Source: Thysanoteuthis rhombus (lineage: Eukaryota > Mollusca > Cephalopoda > Oegopsida > Thysanoteuthidae). From it: a stretch of DNA of 64,000 nt. This document shows, piece after piece, positions 1 to 12,509 of the stretch. Within the stretch, counting starts at the first letter, position 1. Every line of letters begins with the position of its first letter. Position numbers and translations under genes: made by a program. Under the pieces are notes generated by a model. The model searched no databases. It was not told where the DNA came from and saw only the letters and a program-made list of their open reading frames with translations. Location: positions 34,473,816 to 34,537,815 of the forward strand of contig OY735207.1 in assembly GCA_963457665.1 (NCBI GenBank), given 5' to 3'.

Positions 1-14
1 TATAAGTATATACA

Positions 15-81
<67 letters not shown>

Positions 82-105
82 TCAAATATATAATATGTAT
101 ATCTT
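1..105. repeat. (TA)n microsatellite
   Basis: Nearly pure TA from about 20 to 82 with imperfect flanks; the array may continue to the left of the window. Confidence 0.9.
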
Positions 106-144
106 TTAAATTTATATAATTGAGAGTTTTGAGATATTCATTTT

Positions 145-215
145 TTAAAGGGTTTAGAGGCTAGTTCTATTTACAATGTATCTATAATGCCAAAGTGGGA
201 CCTATTTTCCGCCTA
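145..215 (+). repeat. interspersed repeat family X, copy 1
   Basis: Contains TTCTATTTACAATGTATCTA and TAATGCCAAAGTGGGACC, the shared core (GGGGYTCTATTTACAATGTA ... ATGCNAAACTGGACCC) found also at 672, 15,395, 16,250, 18,642, 19,690 and 22,880. No coding content; family not recognised. Confidence 0.6.
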
Positions 216-254
216 CGTACATATCTCATTACATTTATTTTATATGTTTATGTA

Positions 255-640
255 TAATTCTTTAAGAGGTGTAAAGTGAAGGGAAACCCATCTTATAGGG
301 GATCAAACGTGAGGGGAGACCTTTTCGTCCCTGTCAGTGATTGAAAGGGACGGGAAACCTTTCCCTCTTTTGAGGTGTCAAAATTGAAGGGAGACATTTC
401 CCCATCCTCGTGAGTTAACAATGAAAGAAGAATCTTCCCCTACCATTTGAATGATCAAATCGGGGGGAGACTTTCCTACCGTGTTGAGGGCCAAAAGCAT
501 CGGTGGACCTTTCCCTTTTAAGGTGACCAAAAGGAAATTGGGTTTTCTCCCCTTTCAAGGTGTCAAAAGACACCAAAAGAGACTTTTACCCCCCACCCCG
601 ATCAAAGGTGAAGGAGACTTTTTCCTCGATAAAAATTAAA
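255..640 (+). repeat. degenerate ~55-bp tandem repeat
   Basis: Successive units read approximately GAGGTGTCAAAATTGAAGGG, AGACATTTCCCC, a variable C/T-rich spacer, then the next GTCAAA/ATCAAA start. About six or seven units, heavily diverged. A short open frame inside it (451-639) is a by-product. The same unit occurs in reverse at 14,010-14,225. Confidence 0.6.
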
Positions 641-671
641 TTAAAAATTTCTGTTGAAAAAAAAAAATTTC

Positions 672-723
672 AAGGGGGCTCTACTTATAATGTAACTATG
701 ATGCAAAACTAGACCCTTACTTT

Positions 724-727
<4 letters not shown>
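672..727 (+). repeat. interspersed repeat family X, copy 2
   Basis: GGGGGCTCTACTTATAATGT, then ATGATGCAAAACTAGACCC, running straight into a (TA)n microsatellite. Same orientation as the copy at 145, so the two bracket the ~55-bp tandem array at 255-640. Confidence 0.6.

Positions 728-813
<86 letters not shown>
727..813. repeat. (TA)n(GATA)n compound microsatellite
   Basis: TA run 727-784 followed by seven GATA units. Confidence 0.9.
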
Positions 814-814
<1 letters not shown>

Positions 815-815
815 A

Positions 816-1932
816 AGCTTAACAACTTTAAACTAGACGTATCTAAAAACTATATCAAATTTTTTTTTTGTGTTACTCTAATCACTTATTTCCAAAAATC
901 TGTCAATGTGATTTATGTAATTTTCTTCGGCGTTTTTTTCTATGTTTCACGTATACTTTCTCATTATGGTACTATGTATTAATTTTATCTTGTTGGGATC
1001 ATCAGTTGTTTACCATGTAACCATTTGTGGGATTATAAAAACAAAACAGTTATAATAATATGGCATCCCTGCAGTGTTGATCAAACACCATAACCCCTTT
1101 CACCTATGTTTTCGAAACATAGTTTTTATCATAATTTGCCCTGTTATTTTATATAGGGCATTATCATTGTATTGTATAAAGATGTTATTTTATACTACAC
1201 ATCATTTATCTTACTTAAACAGGGCTTACTTATGTAGATTACCCAGAAACGTGTTTAACGATGAGGGATCAGTAAGTATGAAAACAGACGTGACTCGTTG
1301 TTCGTGTCACTTCTGTTGAGTGTTCACCAATGTGAATATCATATTCGTTGTGTTGGTTTTAATCTCAGACTGCATGCAAACCGACTTATGATATCATCTT
1401 TAAGAATACTAATTACACAGAAAAACTCTTCGATTTGATTCGCTACCAACCTATTTAACCAAAAAAATTTATATGTTTTTTCATTAACATTTCCACATTG
1501 TATACTATCTCACTTCCATCGATTTGTTTTTCCCTTTAAATCATCAAATAATTTATCGTTATATACATTGTTAAAACAAAACCAAGCTGCTTTGTAGCCG
1601 GTTGTGACACCTTAATGACTCTCAGACAATTTGTTACTTGGTATTCCATGTTCTTATATATATACATATGATCAATGTACGGTTGTGGATTAAAATTCAT
1701 CCGATAGCATGAGACAAAAAACACCATTCGGATAGCTGATGTTGATGCTACAAATGAGATTCCTTTATTCAATTGACCTGTTTCGTTAGTTCGAAAGAAT
1801 CTATAGACACCATCTGGTTTCGCTATTCGGTATACTCACACATTTTCTGAAGAAGTTAGCAAAATTAGACTAACGAAACATGTTAAATGGAATACAGAAA
1901 TTTCATTTCGGGTGTCCGAGTTGCCTCTTTAA

Positions 1933-1936
<4 letters not shown>
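816..1936. other. no gene seen
   Basis: AT-rich, apart from family Y copy 1. Short open frames have no recognisable content. Confidence 0.6.
988..1090 (+). repeat. interspersed repeat family Y, copy 1
   Basis: CTTGTTGGGATCATCAGTTG, TTTACCATGTAAC, ATATGGCATCCCTGCAGTGT and TGATCAAACACC match 50,011-50,090 in order and orientation. Family unknown. Confidence 0.55.

Positions 1937-2018
<82 letters not shown>
1937..2018. repeat. (TA)n(GT)n compound microsatellite
   Basis: TA run to 1,990, then GT run to 2,018, abutting the tRNA 3' half. Confidence 0.9.
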
Positions 2019-2020
<2 letters not shown>

Positions 2021-2060
2021 CTATTGGTCGCAGGTTCGATTCCTGCAGCTGCCCCATTTT
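2019..2060 (+). other. tRNA 3' half abutting a TA/GT microsatellite
   Basis: GCAGGTTCGATTCCTGC is a perfect 5-bp T-stem and loop with an intact B-box, followed by AGCTGCCCCA, which looks like an acceptor 3' strand plus CA. The 5' half of the tRNA is missing; a (TA)n(GT)n microsatellite takes its place. Probably the 3' end of a tRNA-derived repeat. Confidence 0.5.
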
Positions 2061-2196
2061 CCTTTAATTGTTTATTCTATTTACGCTGTCTACGCCAAAT
2101 GGTATTTACTGTGTATTGATGGAAGCATTTCAAATAGAATTTCAAAATAACATAACTCAATTATGATTATTTCTGACGGACTAGACATACTTAATA

Positions 2197-2200
<4 letters not shown>

Positions 2201-2269
<69 letters not shown>

Positions 2270-2270
2270 C
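2201..2270. repeat. (TA)n microsatellite
   Basis: Pure TA dinucleotide run. Confidence 0.9.
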
Positions 2271-2789
2271 AGTCATTCAAAGGTTTTATCCAAGTAATAA
2301 TTTTGATATGGACTGGAATAGATGGAAACAATGATCTTTTGTTCACCTAAAAACACTTGACGAGAGAAATGATAAAACCCCTCAATTTTTGATGAGCTGA
2401 AGCAGTCCACTGGCAAAGGAAAAGATCTTTTCATTTATCTGATATTCGAGTTTTCTTTCTTTTTGGCGTCACACTGAATTTCGCCAATCCAACACCAGAG
2501 ATAATTCCCATACGTCTACAATTTCGATATTTCTTTCTTACACACACGAAGAAAAAAAAATCATTCCTTTGACTTTTTTGAGTGGTAACAATTTTTACTT
2601 ACTTGGGGCACAGATATACTTGAGGAAAAAAATCATTGATATAGATTTTAATAATAGATTGGCTTGTTCTCTCTGTAAAAGCTGATTGGTCCAGCAGTGC
2701 TAACCAACAGTCAATCATACATATTTACTGAGCTTATACAGACACATGGCCACAATAGTTGGGTAGCCTGTAAGAATGAACCCAAGACA

Positions 2790-3005
2790 AAAGAAAGAAA
2801 GGAAATAATAAGTCAGGACAAAAGAAAGAAAGAAAGAAAGAAAGAGAGAAAGAAAGAAAGAGAGAGAGAAAGAAGCTAAAATCAAAGGGGAAAAAAAGAA
2901 AGATGGATCTTGAGACAACAGAAAAGGTGAGAGAAAGGAAGAAAGGAGAAAAGAAAGAAAAAGAGGAAAGGAGAGAGGAAGAAATAGAAAGGGAGAGGGG
3001 GGATA
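2790..3005. repeat. GAAA/GA-rich purine tract
   Basis: AAAGAAAGAAAGAAAG repeats grading into AGGAAAGGAGAGAGG; almost pure purine on the plus strand for over 200 bases. The Ser/Phe-rich and Lys-rich open frames across it are composition artefacts. Confidence 0.85.
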
Positions 3006-3009
3006 TGGC

Positions 3010-4660
3010 AAGACAAGAAGTATTTGTCAGATTTATCTAGGATTGGTACAAGACCACGTTTGTGGAGCTAATAGCAAAAGGAAGAAGAAGAGAGGGGAAA
3101 AAAATACAGAGATTGTAGAACACACGATTCGAGAAGAATAAGCTATCTCCCATGACAGTTTTCACTATTAATCAGTGTCTCACGTTGTCACACGCAACCG
3201 CGTAAGCCATGATCTTGTTTATACACAAGCCCTGGGCCCCGCTAGTCCTGTTTATCCTCAGATTGTGATGTGAACACGGCCCGGAATATTCAAGTGGATA
3301 CACACACACACACACGAAAAAAGAGCAATTTGTAGGACGTTGGAAACCTAACGAGTCTTCCATTCATGGTTGTTTGTTTTACTGTCGTTCGTTCTCTATC
3401 CTCTCACCTCCTGCCCCACACTTTTCTTACCAAACGATCGTTTTAAAAACAGAAAGAACAGAAGAAAGATACTGTTCACGGCTACACTCCCCCGTACCCC
3501 GTATCTTGTTCAGTCATTGACACACCTGAATTGAGGAAACGGTAGAAGTTCTCAGGTAGAAAGATTATGTCAACAAAGACGCTTGAATGTAGACAAAAAG
3601 TTTCTTTTAGAGTTACGACAAGAAGCGTTTGGCTCATTTAGTAAAGGTGTGTTTATTTAGCTGTATTGTGCTAGGTCAGACTTCGCAGAGTCATCGCAAT
3701 CATATGTAAATCCCACAAACGCGATAACTTTCGCCACCTCTTCTCGTAGCGTTATAGAGGTCTTCAGATGAAAATCCAAGATCAAGAAGCGACTCAGCTA
3801 CAAGTAGCATATGCCCACCTCCGTACCCCTCCCCCCTCGAGAAAATGGTCCCAAATATTCCCCGGTGTTATATGTGAAGTTGAAGTCTGGTCGGCTAATG
3901 TTTACCCAGTCATTACACCGTACACTAGGTAACAGTTCTGCAAGTCTAAGTCCATGATGTACACAAATATAATCACTATGATTAGATATTATCATTGTTA
4001 TCACTATTATGATTATTGTGGGTGATTTGACTAAAAAGGAAATATCGTACCGATTGAAACTGGATGTTCTGAGGCGAATATCACGGTTTGGTATACGACT
4101 CAAGATGGCTACATAGAGAAAGGGCTAAAGCTATAATATTGGATACAAACCAAATGCGATAAACTATGCTGTCCTAGTCGCGTATTAGTTGGGGTTTTTT
4201 TCTGCAATACAGCAGTTACATATTTCAATAACATTAAATGGTTATTCATGAATATACTAAGAAACGTTTTCTTTATATTCCCTGCTGAAACGGGGGGGGG
4301 TCTTATGTACCCTGCGGGCCTTATATGCCATCAAATACGGTATGTTTAATTATTTTTCACTCTTTCTTTTCTTTCTATGTTTTTTTTTTTTATAAAGAAA
4401 TTCGTGCGTCTCTTTGAACATTTGGTAAGAGATGCCCTCATCTGATTACAAGTCCCAAGCGATGACGCCCAAAATAAACACACATGGATTCTATCGATAA
4501 TTACAAACACTGCTGGAAAACTGAAACTTTTTTTCTTTGTAAAGAAATGGAAGGACACAGTCCAATTATAATTATATCTGAATTACCATCACAAAGAACT
4601 AGGTCATCCTCTGAAGGAAAAAAAACCTATTCTCGACAAACTGAGTATAAGGACCGCTGG
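3010..4660. other. no gene seen; slightly less AT-rich
   Basis: Few simple repeats and more balanced composition than its surroundings, which could suit unique DNA, but no open frame here has recognisable protein features. Confidence 0.5.
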
Positions 4661-4664
4661 AATA

Positions 4665-4810
4665 TGAGTAGCAGTAGCAGCCTTTTGGCGTCCGTTGTTG
4701 GACATGGATCTTACCCAAAATTTGCCAAACTTCTCACTCACGGGCATCGTAGAGCCAATACTTTCTGATACTGTCTAATTCGACACATCTTATTTTCCAT
4801 CGGTCAGTTT
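4665..4810 (-). mobile_element. LINE family A, old divergent copy
   Basis: Recognisable through CGTCCGTTGTTGGACATGG, GCATCGTAGAGCCAATAC and CTGTCTAATTCGACACATC, all matching the 6 kb and 19 kb copies with many substitutions. The most diverged clear copy in the window, so probably the oldest. Confidence 0.6.
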
Positions 4811-4814
4811 CACA

Positions 4815-6010
4815 TTTCATATTCTGATGCCTCCTCTTTTAGATGATTTACCGAATGGTGATGATAAATGTTCGAGTAGCTTCTTCTGAAGCCAGCTTGT
4901 TTCTGTGGTTGATTTTCATCAAGCGTTTATAGCTAGTCCAAGTTTCATGGTAATTAAAACAAATGACGTTGATTATTACGACTGCCGTGAAATCAATCCT
5001 CACCCAACAATCGCTATTCACAATATCTCTAGAAGTTCTCGGTGAATGCCGATGAAATTCGGTGAAAGGGTAAGTCACGTTGTAAAAAAATAATTGATAG
5101 AATTTCGAGACGTATCCAGGGATTCATTTTCGATTGAGAAATATATTTGTGTCATTTCGAACATTTATGTAATTGCTTTTGACAGTCCACTCATTATCTC
5201 CAAATATCTGAAATGTGAGAGGTTAGACAATCGGCTGCAGAAAAGTGGTTAAATTTAGGGGCGGATCCATGTACGATGACTTGGTCATAATTGGAAAAAA
5301 AATTAACATTCACAGTCGTTCATATCGAATTTCAAGATGGCCGCCCTTAAACATCAACATTTTTTCCCTTATCTGGATGGGTTTTAGATATGATTTAACC
5401 TTGCTGCCAAGAGCCCCCACCCCATCATAAATCAAAAACATACCTGAAACCATAATACTATATATACGTTTACTTGGATTATTTTTCACAAGAAGAGTAA
5501 TTTAACTATACTAGCAATTCCAGAGATCAATAATGCAACAGTTTGACTCTGTCAAACTATGATCCCGATTTGCCCCCCAAAAACCTAAAATTATGCTCTA
5601 GGGACCCCCCCCCCCAACTGGACGAAAACCCCTATCCTAGAAAGTTGATGAACCTGCTCCTCATGGAGACAATAATTAATAGTTCCAGTTTAAACGTGTA
5701 CAGAGCTATTGTATCGTATCGCTATTCTCCGCTTGTTAATTAGGCCGCCGAAGGGTGTGTGGGTCGGGAACAACGAGGAAGTTGGGAAAAGAAGGGACCA
5801 GCGTGATCTGGACAGAGTCACTTCAGTGTCAAGATAGACTTTCGTCGGATGGAGAGGTTGGAAAAGGGGGAGTAACCCGCTGAGATGAGGTGGGTAGAAG
5901 AGAGAATATATCACGTTGGATGAAAACCCGGTCGCACCCATGTCGTCTGTTTCAACACAGAATAAACAAAGGGGGTGATCTGTGAACACCAGTAGTTGAA
6001 AACCACTCAA
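4815..6010. other. no gene seen
   Basis: Contains TTTCAAGATGGCCGCC at about 5,330, a phrase common in dispersed repeats; otherwise nothing recognised. Confidence 0.5.
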
Positions 6011-6011
6011 C

Positions 6012-6265
6012 TTCATCATCATCATCATCATCATCAGTCTTTTAACGTCCGTCGTTCGACCTAGACGTTCCCCAGGACCCACCACATTTCTCTGTCATGG
6101 TCGTTGCGGAGTCAGTATTTTCTGAACTTGTCTAGTTCATCTCTCCATCTTATATTTTGTCGGCCTCGGTTTTGCATGTGGTCTCTGGGGATCCATGTTG
6201 TGAGTCGTGACGTCCATCGGTTGTCTTTCATTCTCGCAACATGACCAGCCCATTACCATTTTTTT
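6012..6265 (-). mobile_element. LINE family A, 5'-truncated copy with long (TCA)n tail
   Basis: A run of TCA/ATC triplets (6,012-6,034) followed by CAGTCTTTTAACGTCCGTCG and the rest of the family A 3' end up to the complement of the WAGH segment (GACCAGCCCATTACC). Beyond that the sequence becomes a T-rich run. About 250 bases, the same extent as the 34.8 kb copy. Confidence 0.82.
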
Positions 6266-6430
6266 TTGTTTTGTTTTTTTCAACTTCATAGGATGGGATA
6301 AATGTAAGTTTCATGAAGACTTAATGAGCTAAGAAGTTTCCTCACTCCTTCCAGCTAAAACGTAACTCAGTCGGTTCGGAATATTTTATCAAGTTTAGTT
6401 TAGTTTAGGAGGAAACCACAAGTTTAGACC

Positions 6431-6672
6431 AACCAGTGAGGATCGAACTTACTACACTGAAGTAACAGTCAACTGGACAAGCTCACTAACCATTACTCCA
6501 ATGATAAGCGCCTCGGTCTTTACTACCTAGCTAGTTTTGTTAGAAGGTAACTGCTTTTATCAGTTCTGTTTTGTCTGGCAAAAAAACCTCAAGTGTCGGT
6601 GACCCATTGAGTATCGAACTCACTACACGTTAGTAATGGCATGCTGACCATTATTATCCCATGAGGAGGCGC
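6431..6672 (-). mobile_element. two tRNA-derived SINE heads in the same orientation
   Basis: Copies at 6,431-6,510 and 6,601-6,672. On the minus strand each has a tRNA-like layout: an A-box-like TAATGGTTAGTGAGC (or a diverged form) and a B-box GTAAGTTCGATCCTC or GTGAGTTCGATACTC (canonical GGTTCRANNCC), about 45 bases apart. Both are flanked on the far side by a related GCGCCTYGGTYT-type segment. The same consensus recurs at 58.2 and 59.8 kb, so this is a family rather than a single tRNA pseudogene. Confidence 0.65.
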
Positions 6673-6679
6673 TGTGGTT

Positions 6680-7400
6680 TTTGTTGCCTTGATTTGTTCT
6701 TTAAATTTACCACTGAACGTTATGTTGACGTCACGGTTTCAGGTATTCAATCTCTCTTTCTGTTGCTCCCCCCCCCTTTCTTTCTTTACCCCCACTGGCG
6801 CACGTACGTACGTGCATACACACACACACACATACACATACACATACACCCGCACTCTTTCCAGTCATTTTTATTTCTGCGAGTTGAGACTTCGGCGATT
6901 TTTCAGACCAGTAACAACAGGATGGCTTTGGTATAATGAAAGACTTCTGCATATGCATATTTTTTTTCTATTTTCATGTATTTATTTAAAAAAATGATAA
7001 TTATATATACCTTAACTTTTCAAATCCTTCACTCCAAATCTTTTTCCTCAAACCGTCACCCTATACAATGCTACGTACACCTGGACCTGTCTGCTAACCC
7101 ACCAGGAGCAGGATAGTGGGTGTTGAGAGCCGGTGGAGCTCTATATAAGGCTACTCTAAACGACAACAGCAGTGACCAATCCACCAGACCCCCTTCTAAC
7201 ACGTCAGTGGCCAGCGTAGCAGGGCATGGCCCAACATTCCCCATGGTTCGTACAATGAAAAAAAAAGTATTTATTAAGTTCATTAAAGAAAAGAAAAGCA
7301 ACTCCTTTGTTTGGAGAGAAATAAACGGGAATCCTATTTTATAAAAAAGAATGACGTGATGAGGAGAATGTTGAAAGAGAAAATGCTCTTCGGGAAAAAA
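6680..7400. other. no gene seen; short CA run
   Basis: A (CA)n tract at about 6,815-6,850. The stretch 7,070-7,250 is GC-richer (TATATAAGGC at 7,142) but I find no credible transcription unit. Confidence 0.5.
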
Positions 7401-7521
7401 AATTGTCAAAGTATAAATTTTCCAAAATATGATGACTTATAATTGCTCCCTGTACTGGGCAAGATGCCGGTGACAAAGATAACATCTGTCAGCTTTTTAG
7501 AAAATTTATACTTTGACAATT
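7401..7521. repeat. 27-bp perfect-but-one inverted repeat, 67-base loop
   Basis: The left arm (7,401-7,427, starting AATTGTCAAAGTATAAATTT) is the reverse complement of the right arm (7,495-7,521, ending AAATTTATACTTTGACAATT) at 26 of 27 positions. The 121-base unit could be a tiny foldback/MITE-like element or a transcribed hairpin. No target-site duplication is obvious. Confidence 0.7.
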
Positions 7522-7682
7522 TGTCACAGCTTGTGTCAGTCAGCTATATTTCGACTTCTTTTGATGTGATACTTATCTATTATGTCCAACTTCCAATTGA
7601 AGGTAAAATGGGGATAATAACCCTATTTTTGTTACAGAAAAAGATCGTTCTTCGCACTAAATGTATCACAGCAGATCAGTAG

Positions 7683-7726
7683 AAGGGAGATAATTGAAGC
7701 GATAAAAAGTAAAAGTTACCTCCCTT
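7683..7726. repeat. 44-bp hairpin with AAGGGAG/CTCCCTT ends, copy 1
   Basis: Left arm AAGGGAGATAA (7,683-7,693), right arm TTACCTCCCTT (7,716-7,726), 22-base A-rich loop. Same length and ends as 37,185-37,228. The AAGGGAGATAA motif is common in molluscan non-coding DNA. Confidence 0.6.
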
Positions 7727-7739
7727 GATAAACAGAACG

Positions 7740-10720
7740 TTGTTTCAAATGAATACCTTTTTGAAATTGAATTACGGCAAAATCATGGTGGATTAACAGG
7801 GAATATCAAGTGCTGTAAGCGAGAATAGCGAAGTGAGTGACGCCACTTGGGGTCATTGTCCTCTAAAAGTCTATGTCACGTATTGCAAGCCGACACGAGA
7901 GAAACTTGTGACATTGGAAGCCCGGGCATGGCCAGCTGTTTTCATAGCCAACGAAAGGTCGCTTGCTGATTTGATATAAAATTGTTGCTAACAGTAGAGC
8001 TATGGTTGGCAAGAAGTATTGAATGACGAGTTGATTTTCCCATGGTGCTACGTCATTGCAATTTTCTGTTGTATTATGTTTTATTCTGTGGGTATTACAA
8101 ACAAGGCTGCAGGTTATTGTTAACATTTCTATTAGGAACAACAATTCAACGTACGTAAGTGTATGCCACGTAAGAGCTATGGGTGAACCGTCTTGTTTAT
8201 AGATAGCATTTTCAGATACGTGTCTATCATAAGCCGATCACAACACCTATCAGACAAAAGAAAGAAAATCAAAGAGAAAGATAGACTAGCATTTCAAGGA
8301 AAATAATGAATCACCACCACCTATATATGCTCGTTTTTGTCACGTAAATTTAGCATAAACTTACATCGTAAATTGAACACTCCTCTCAAAGCTTGAGGTG
8401 GATTTTTCAAAAAGGATCAAAGAATAAAAACTATTTCACTTCTCATTGAGGAGAGTATGTGTGCTTTCACCTATAAAGATAATTATATATACACGTATTT
8501 ATCTATGTGTCTGACCAAATGAATAACTTAAATCCAGATTGAACCAGTTTGTTGTGGGTAGTGGTGATTAATGGGACCTGGAAAAGAGCCCATCAGGGGA
8601 ATCTTCCTATCCAAAGATTGGACCCTGGAAACGAGCCCATCAGGAAATCTGCCTATCACGAAATGAAAACTGCCCATCAAAACATAATTTTCCACATCAT
8701 TCTCTCGTTTTTTGTTCATTTTTAATTAATGAATATTTGTTTGTTTTTCCCCAAAACACTGATCGTCTCAAATTCAATCAAAGTGAAAAAGAGCCCATTT
8801 TATAAGATTTTATTAAAAATTTTTGGTACAACTTAGAATCCCAATCAGGGCCACCGTGACTGAGTGAAATAAAAAGAAATAAGCAAGACAAAACAGTCAA
8901 AAAGAAACAATTGATTCAAATTGATAATAATACTGTTTTTCTTTTATTAATCAAAACTGAAGAAAAAGAGTTGTCATGAAAGTCTGAAATAAATGAGCAA
9001 GGCAAAACAATTGAAAAAATAATTAATCTAAAAGCAACAATAATTTTGTTATCATATATATCTATTTATTTTTGTTCCTCCGTCATTAATTTCCTTATTT
9101 ATTTCCATTTTTACTCAATGATTTTGTTTTTGGTTTTTGGTTTTTGGTTTTTTACATTCTTGCGAAATCAAGAAAAACTTGAAACAAAATTGATGTTGTT
9201 ATTATCTTCTGTTCATTTTCTTGATTTTTTTTTTTTTTTTTGACCAGAAAAATAAAGCAATGCAATATTCAATAACTTGGAGTATATTAGAGTGAGCGAC
9301 TCAACACGCATTACACGGTAAATCTATTTTCCAGAATGCTAAATAATATTTTGTACAAGGCTGAATACTTTAAGAATTTCCATTAAGAGTATCCGAATTC
9401 GCTGATGAAAACAGATGCTTGTGAGAATGTAATGAGTTATCTCCCCTGGTTTTGATTCAAAAAAGTTTCTGCAATACTCTATTGCCAAAGTATTTTTTAT
9501 TCATTTATTTAGTTTTTTTTTTTTTTTTTTCCTGAAACCGTAAAGGGATTTAATTTATAATCAAGAAATCATGTTATGAAAGTTGTGAGCATATTTGATT
9601 TTCTATTATATCAAAGTAAATTTAAATAAAAAACCATAATTGTTCGTAAAAGTAATCACTCAACTAATAAACGATTGTGTGGATAATTTATCAAATTGTA
9701 TGGAATTTCCGATGATTATTTAAAAAGATCTATCGAGTAAATTTATGAACGTAGCAGATTGAAAGTAATACAAGGATATGTGCAATTATCATAATTAAAA
9801 TTTTAAAAATAAGAATGAGAAGTACGAAGGAATATTAAAAATCAGTTATTAGTAAAAATAACACTAATAGCGAAAGACAATACCATTATACAAATGAATA
9901 AAACATCTTAAGTATTCGTGAGTAAATCAACAAATTATAGTAAGTCTAATACTACTAAGAAAAAAAAATCAATAAATAGCAAGTAAATATTAAGCTAAAA
10001 AAAATTGTTCAATTTATTTATTTAATTTAGTATAAGATAAAAAAAAACCCAGAGTTTTCAAAGTCAAAAAGACTAAAAAAAATGTTCCATTATAGTTAAA
10101 AAAATATATATACATAAACTAAAAACATCCCCAGAAAACATAATTAATCATAAGAAGAATGATAATAAGAATAATGAAATAAATTCAATCAAGCTATTAA
10201 TAAAGACCAATATATTGAGACATAAATAAAATGACCCCAAACATCAATAGAGGACAGCAAATAGCATCGCACAGAATGAAAATAAATCTGCAGGAATGGG
10301 TTTAAACATTTAGAAAAGTTAAAATATCAACTGGAAAATATCTATGTCGTTTGAAACAGGCTCCGGTAAATACAAAAGCACAAATTACGGTTTTAACTTC
10401 AAATTCTCATTTTGTTCATTTACTATTTATATTTGCTCCATTCGTTTCTCAAAGCTGATAATGAAATTATTAGGGAATGGATACATAATCAGACAAATCA
10501 TAAATGCATTATATTACTTTGAAACGCAATTTGAAATGATCTGTTACAACATGGTGAATCAATCATTTGGCCAAGAGAGCGCAAATAGAAAAGACGATTG
10601 AAGCTAATCGGTCTGCAGCAATCGAACCTGAAACCGAAAAAGTAGCCATTTCAACAAAGCGTTGCAATTCGGTCACAGCTTTACTCTTACTATTGAGCAA
10701 AGCAATGTTGGGGCATATTG
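7740..10720. other. no gene seen
   Basis: AT-rich. A small imperfect duplication (GGAAAAGAGCCCATCAGG / GGAAACGAGCCCATCAGG) lies at 8,580-8,643. From 8,700 to 10,600 the sequence is very AT-rich and featureless. Confidence 0.6.
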
Positions 10721-10724
10721 GGAA

Positions 10725-10945
10725 TAGAGCACTCTGATGGATGAGATGTTTCTGCGTAAATGAATATACTGACCACTCAGTCCGTTGTCCAGAGATAGGA
10801 TATCGGCCTCCGGGTCCGATGTGAGGGTTTCAATTCTGCCTCGCAGTACTGGATGGAATAATGTGAAATAAAGGATGGAATAATATAGCCACACTGAAGA
10901 GATGTAATACATCGAAACAGCTGTCTGTGGTTGACACAATGATAT
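10725..10945 (+). repeat. interspersed repeat family Z, copy 1, ending in a CA/TA microsatellite
   Basis: Shared blocks with 17,618-17,795: GAGCACTCTGATGGATGAG, TTCTGCGTAA, GTCCAGAGATAGGATATCGG, GAAGAGATGTAATACATCGA and AACAGCTGTCTGTGGTTGAC, ACAATG. In both copies the element stops at GACACAAT and a CA/TA microsatellite begins at once, so the microsatellite is probably the element's own tail. Confidence 0.65.
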
Positions 10946-10950
10946 ACAAT

Positions 10951-11015
<65 letters not shown>

Positions 11016-11052
11016 GGTGTGGGTGTAGGTGTGTGTGTGTGTGTGTATTGTA
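10946..11052. repeat. palindromic CA-TA-GT microsatellite
   Basis: TACAATACACACACAC on the left and GTGTGTGTGTATTGTA on the right are exact reverse complements, including the non-repetitive TACAAT/ATTGTA ends; the centre is TA. The whole block can fold into one long hairpin. Confidence 0.75.
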
Positions 11053-11054
11053 GA

Positions 11055-11684
11055 TGCGAAATGATCCGTAAGAATTAAAATGAAAATTGCAAGGTGAAGA
11101 GAAAGACTCAAGAGATAGATGTTACATCTCAAAGTTTCGTATCATTCCCTATTTCGATAAGGGAAAGCCATTGTTTTCAGAGAACAATATTTTCAGCGGT
11201 TTACAGAGAAAAAATTGCTATTCGCATGTTCGGTGCTAAGAAAAAGAACGTGAATATTTTATTCTGTTTGGTTGTTTAGTGAGAGCGGGAGGGGGGTGAA
11301 GGTGTTTGCATCTGTGTAAATGAAGATAACAGTTGGTTCGAAAGGAGATGGGTCTATGAGAGGCAGGGTCAGGAGGTAAGTGTTTCCTGTCTCTTTTCTT
11401 AGATAAGAAAGGCAGTGAAGGGATTGACTAATCATTTCTCAGGGAAAGGTGGATTTTGTTATTTGTATTTAAGGGTGGATAGGCGTTGGTATATGTGGGG
11501 CAGGGTAGAGGTTGGTGTGTTGTTTTTATCTAATCTTTTTAGTTGATAGTGGGTAATTAAAAAAAAACTTAACCACCATAAAGTTTGTTTAATATTGAAT
11601 AAAAGTCAAGTAGGGAGAGGGTGAGATGAATTGATAACATTAATATGTAGGCGGCGATCCGGGTTGTATTACTGGAGTTATTGT

Positions 11685-11689
<5 letters not shown>
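11055..11689. other. no gene seen
   Basis: G-rich plus strand without a supported frame. Confidence 0.5.
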
Positions 11690-11745
<56 letters not shown>

Positions 11746-12474
11746 TATAAATATATATATATATATATATAAATATAAATATATATGTATATATAAAAAT
11801 ATATATATATATAAATATATATATATACATAAATATATATATATACATAGATATATAAATATATATACATAAATATGTATATATATAGATATGTATTTAT
11901 AAATATGTATGTATATATAAATATATATATATATGCATATATATCTATAAATATATATATATATATATATATGCATATATATCTATATGCATATATATCT
12001 ATAAATATATATATATATATGCATATATATCTATAAATATATACATCTATATATGCATATATATCTATAAATATATACATCTATAAATATATATATATAT
12101 ATATGCATATATATCTATAAATATATATATATATATATGCATATATATCTATAAATATATATATATGCATATATATCTATAAATATATATATATGCATAT
12201 ATATCTATAAATATATATATATATATGCATATATATCTATAAATATATATATATATATGCATATATATCTATAAATATATGTATATATATCCATAAATAT
12301 ATGCATATATATCTATAAATATATGCATATATATCTATAAATATATGCATATATCTATAAATATATATATATATATCTATAAATATATATATATATATAT
12401 ATATGTATACGCATATATATCTATAAATATATGCATATATATCTATACGCATATATATCTATAAATATATGCAT

Positions 12475-12509
<35 letters not shown>

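Noticed and set aside
6661-6997. Overlapping frames around the CA microsatellite
   Set aside because: His/Thr/Tyr-rich peptides from a CA/TA repeat.
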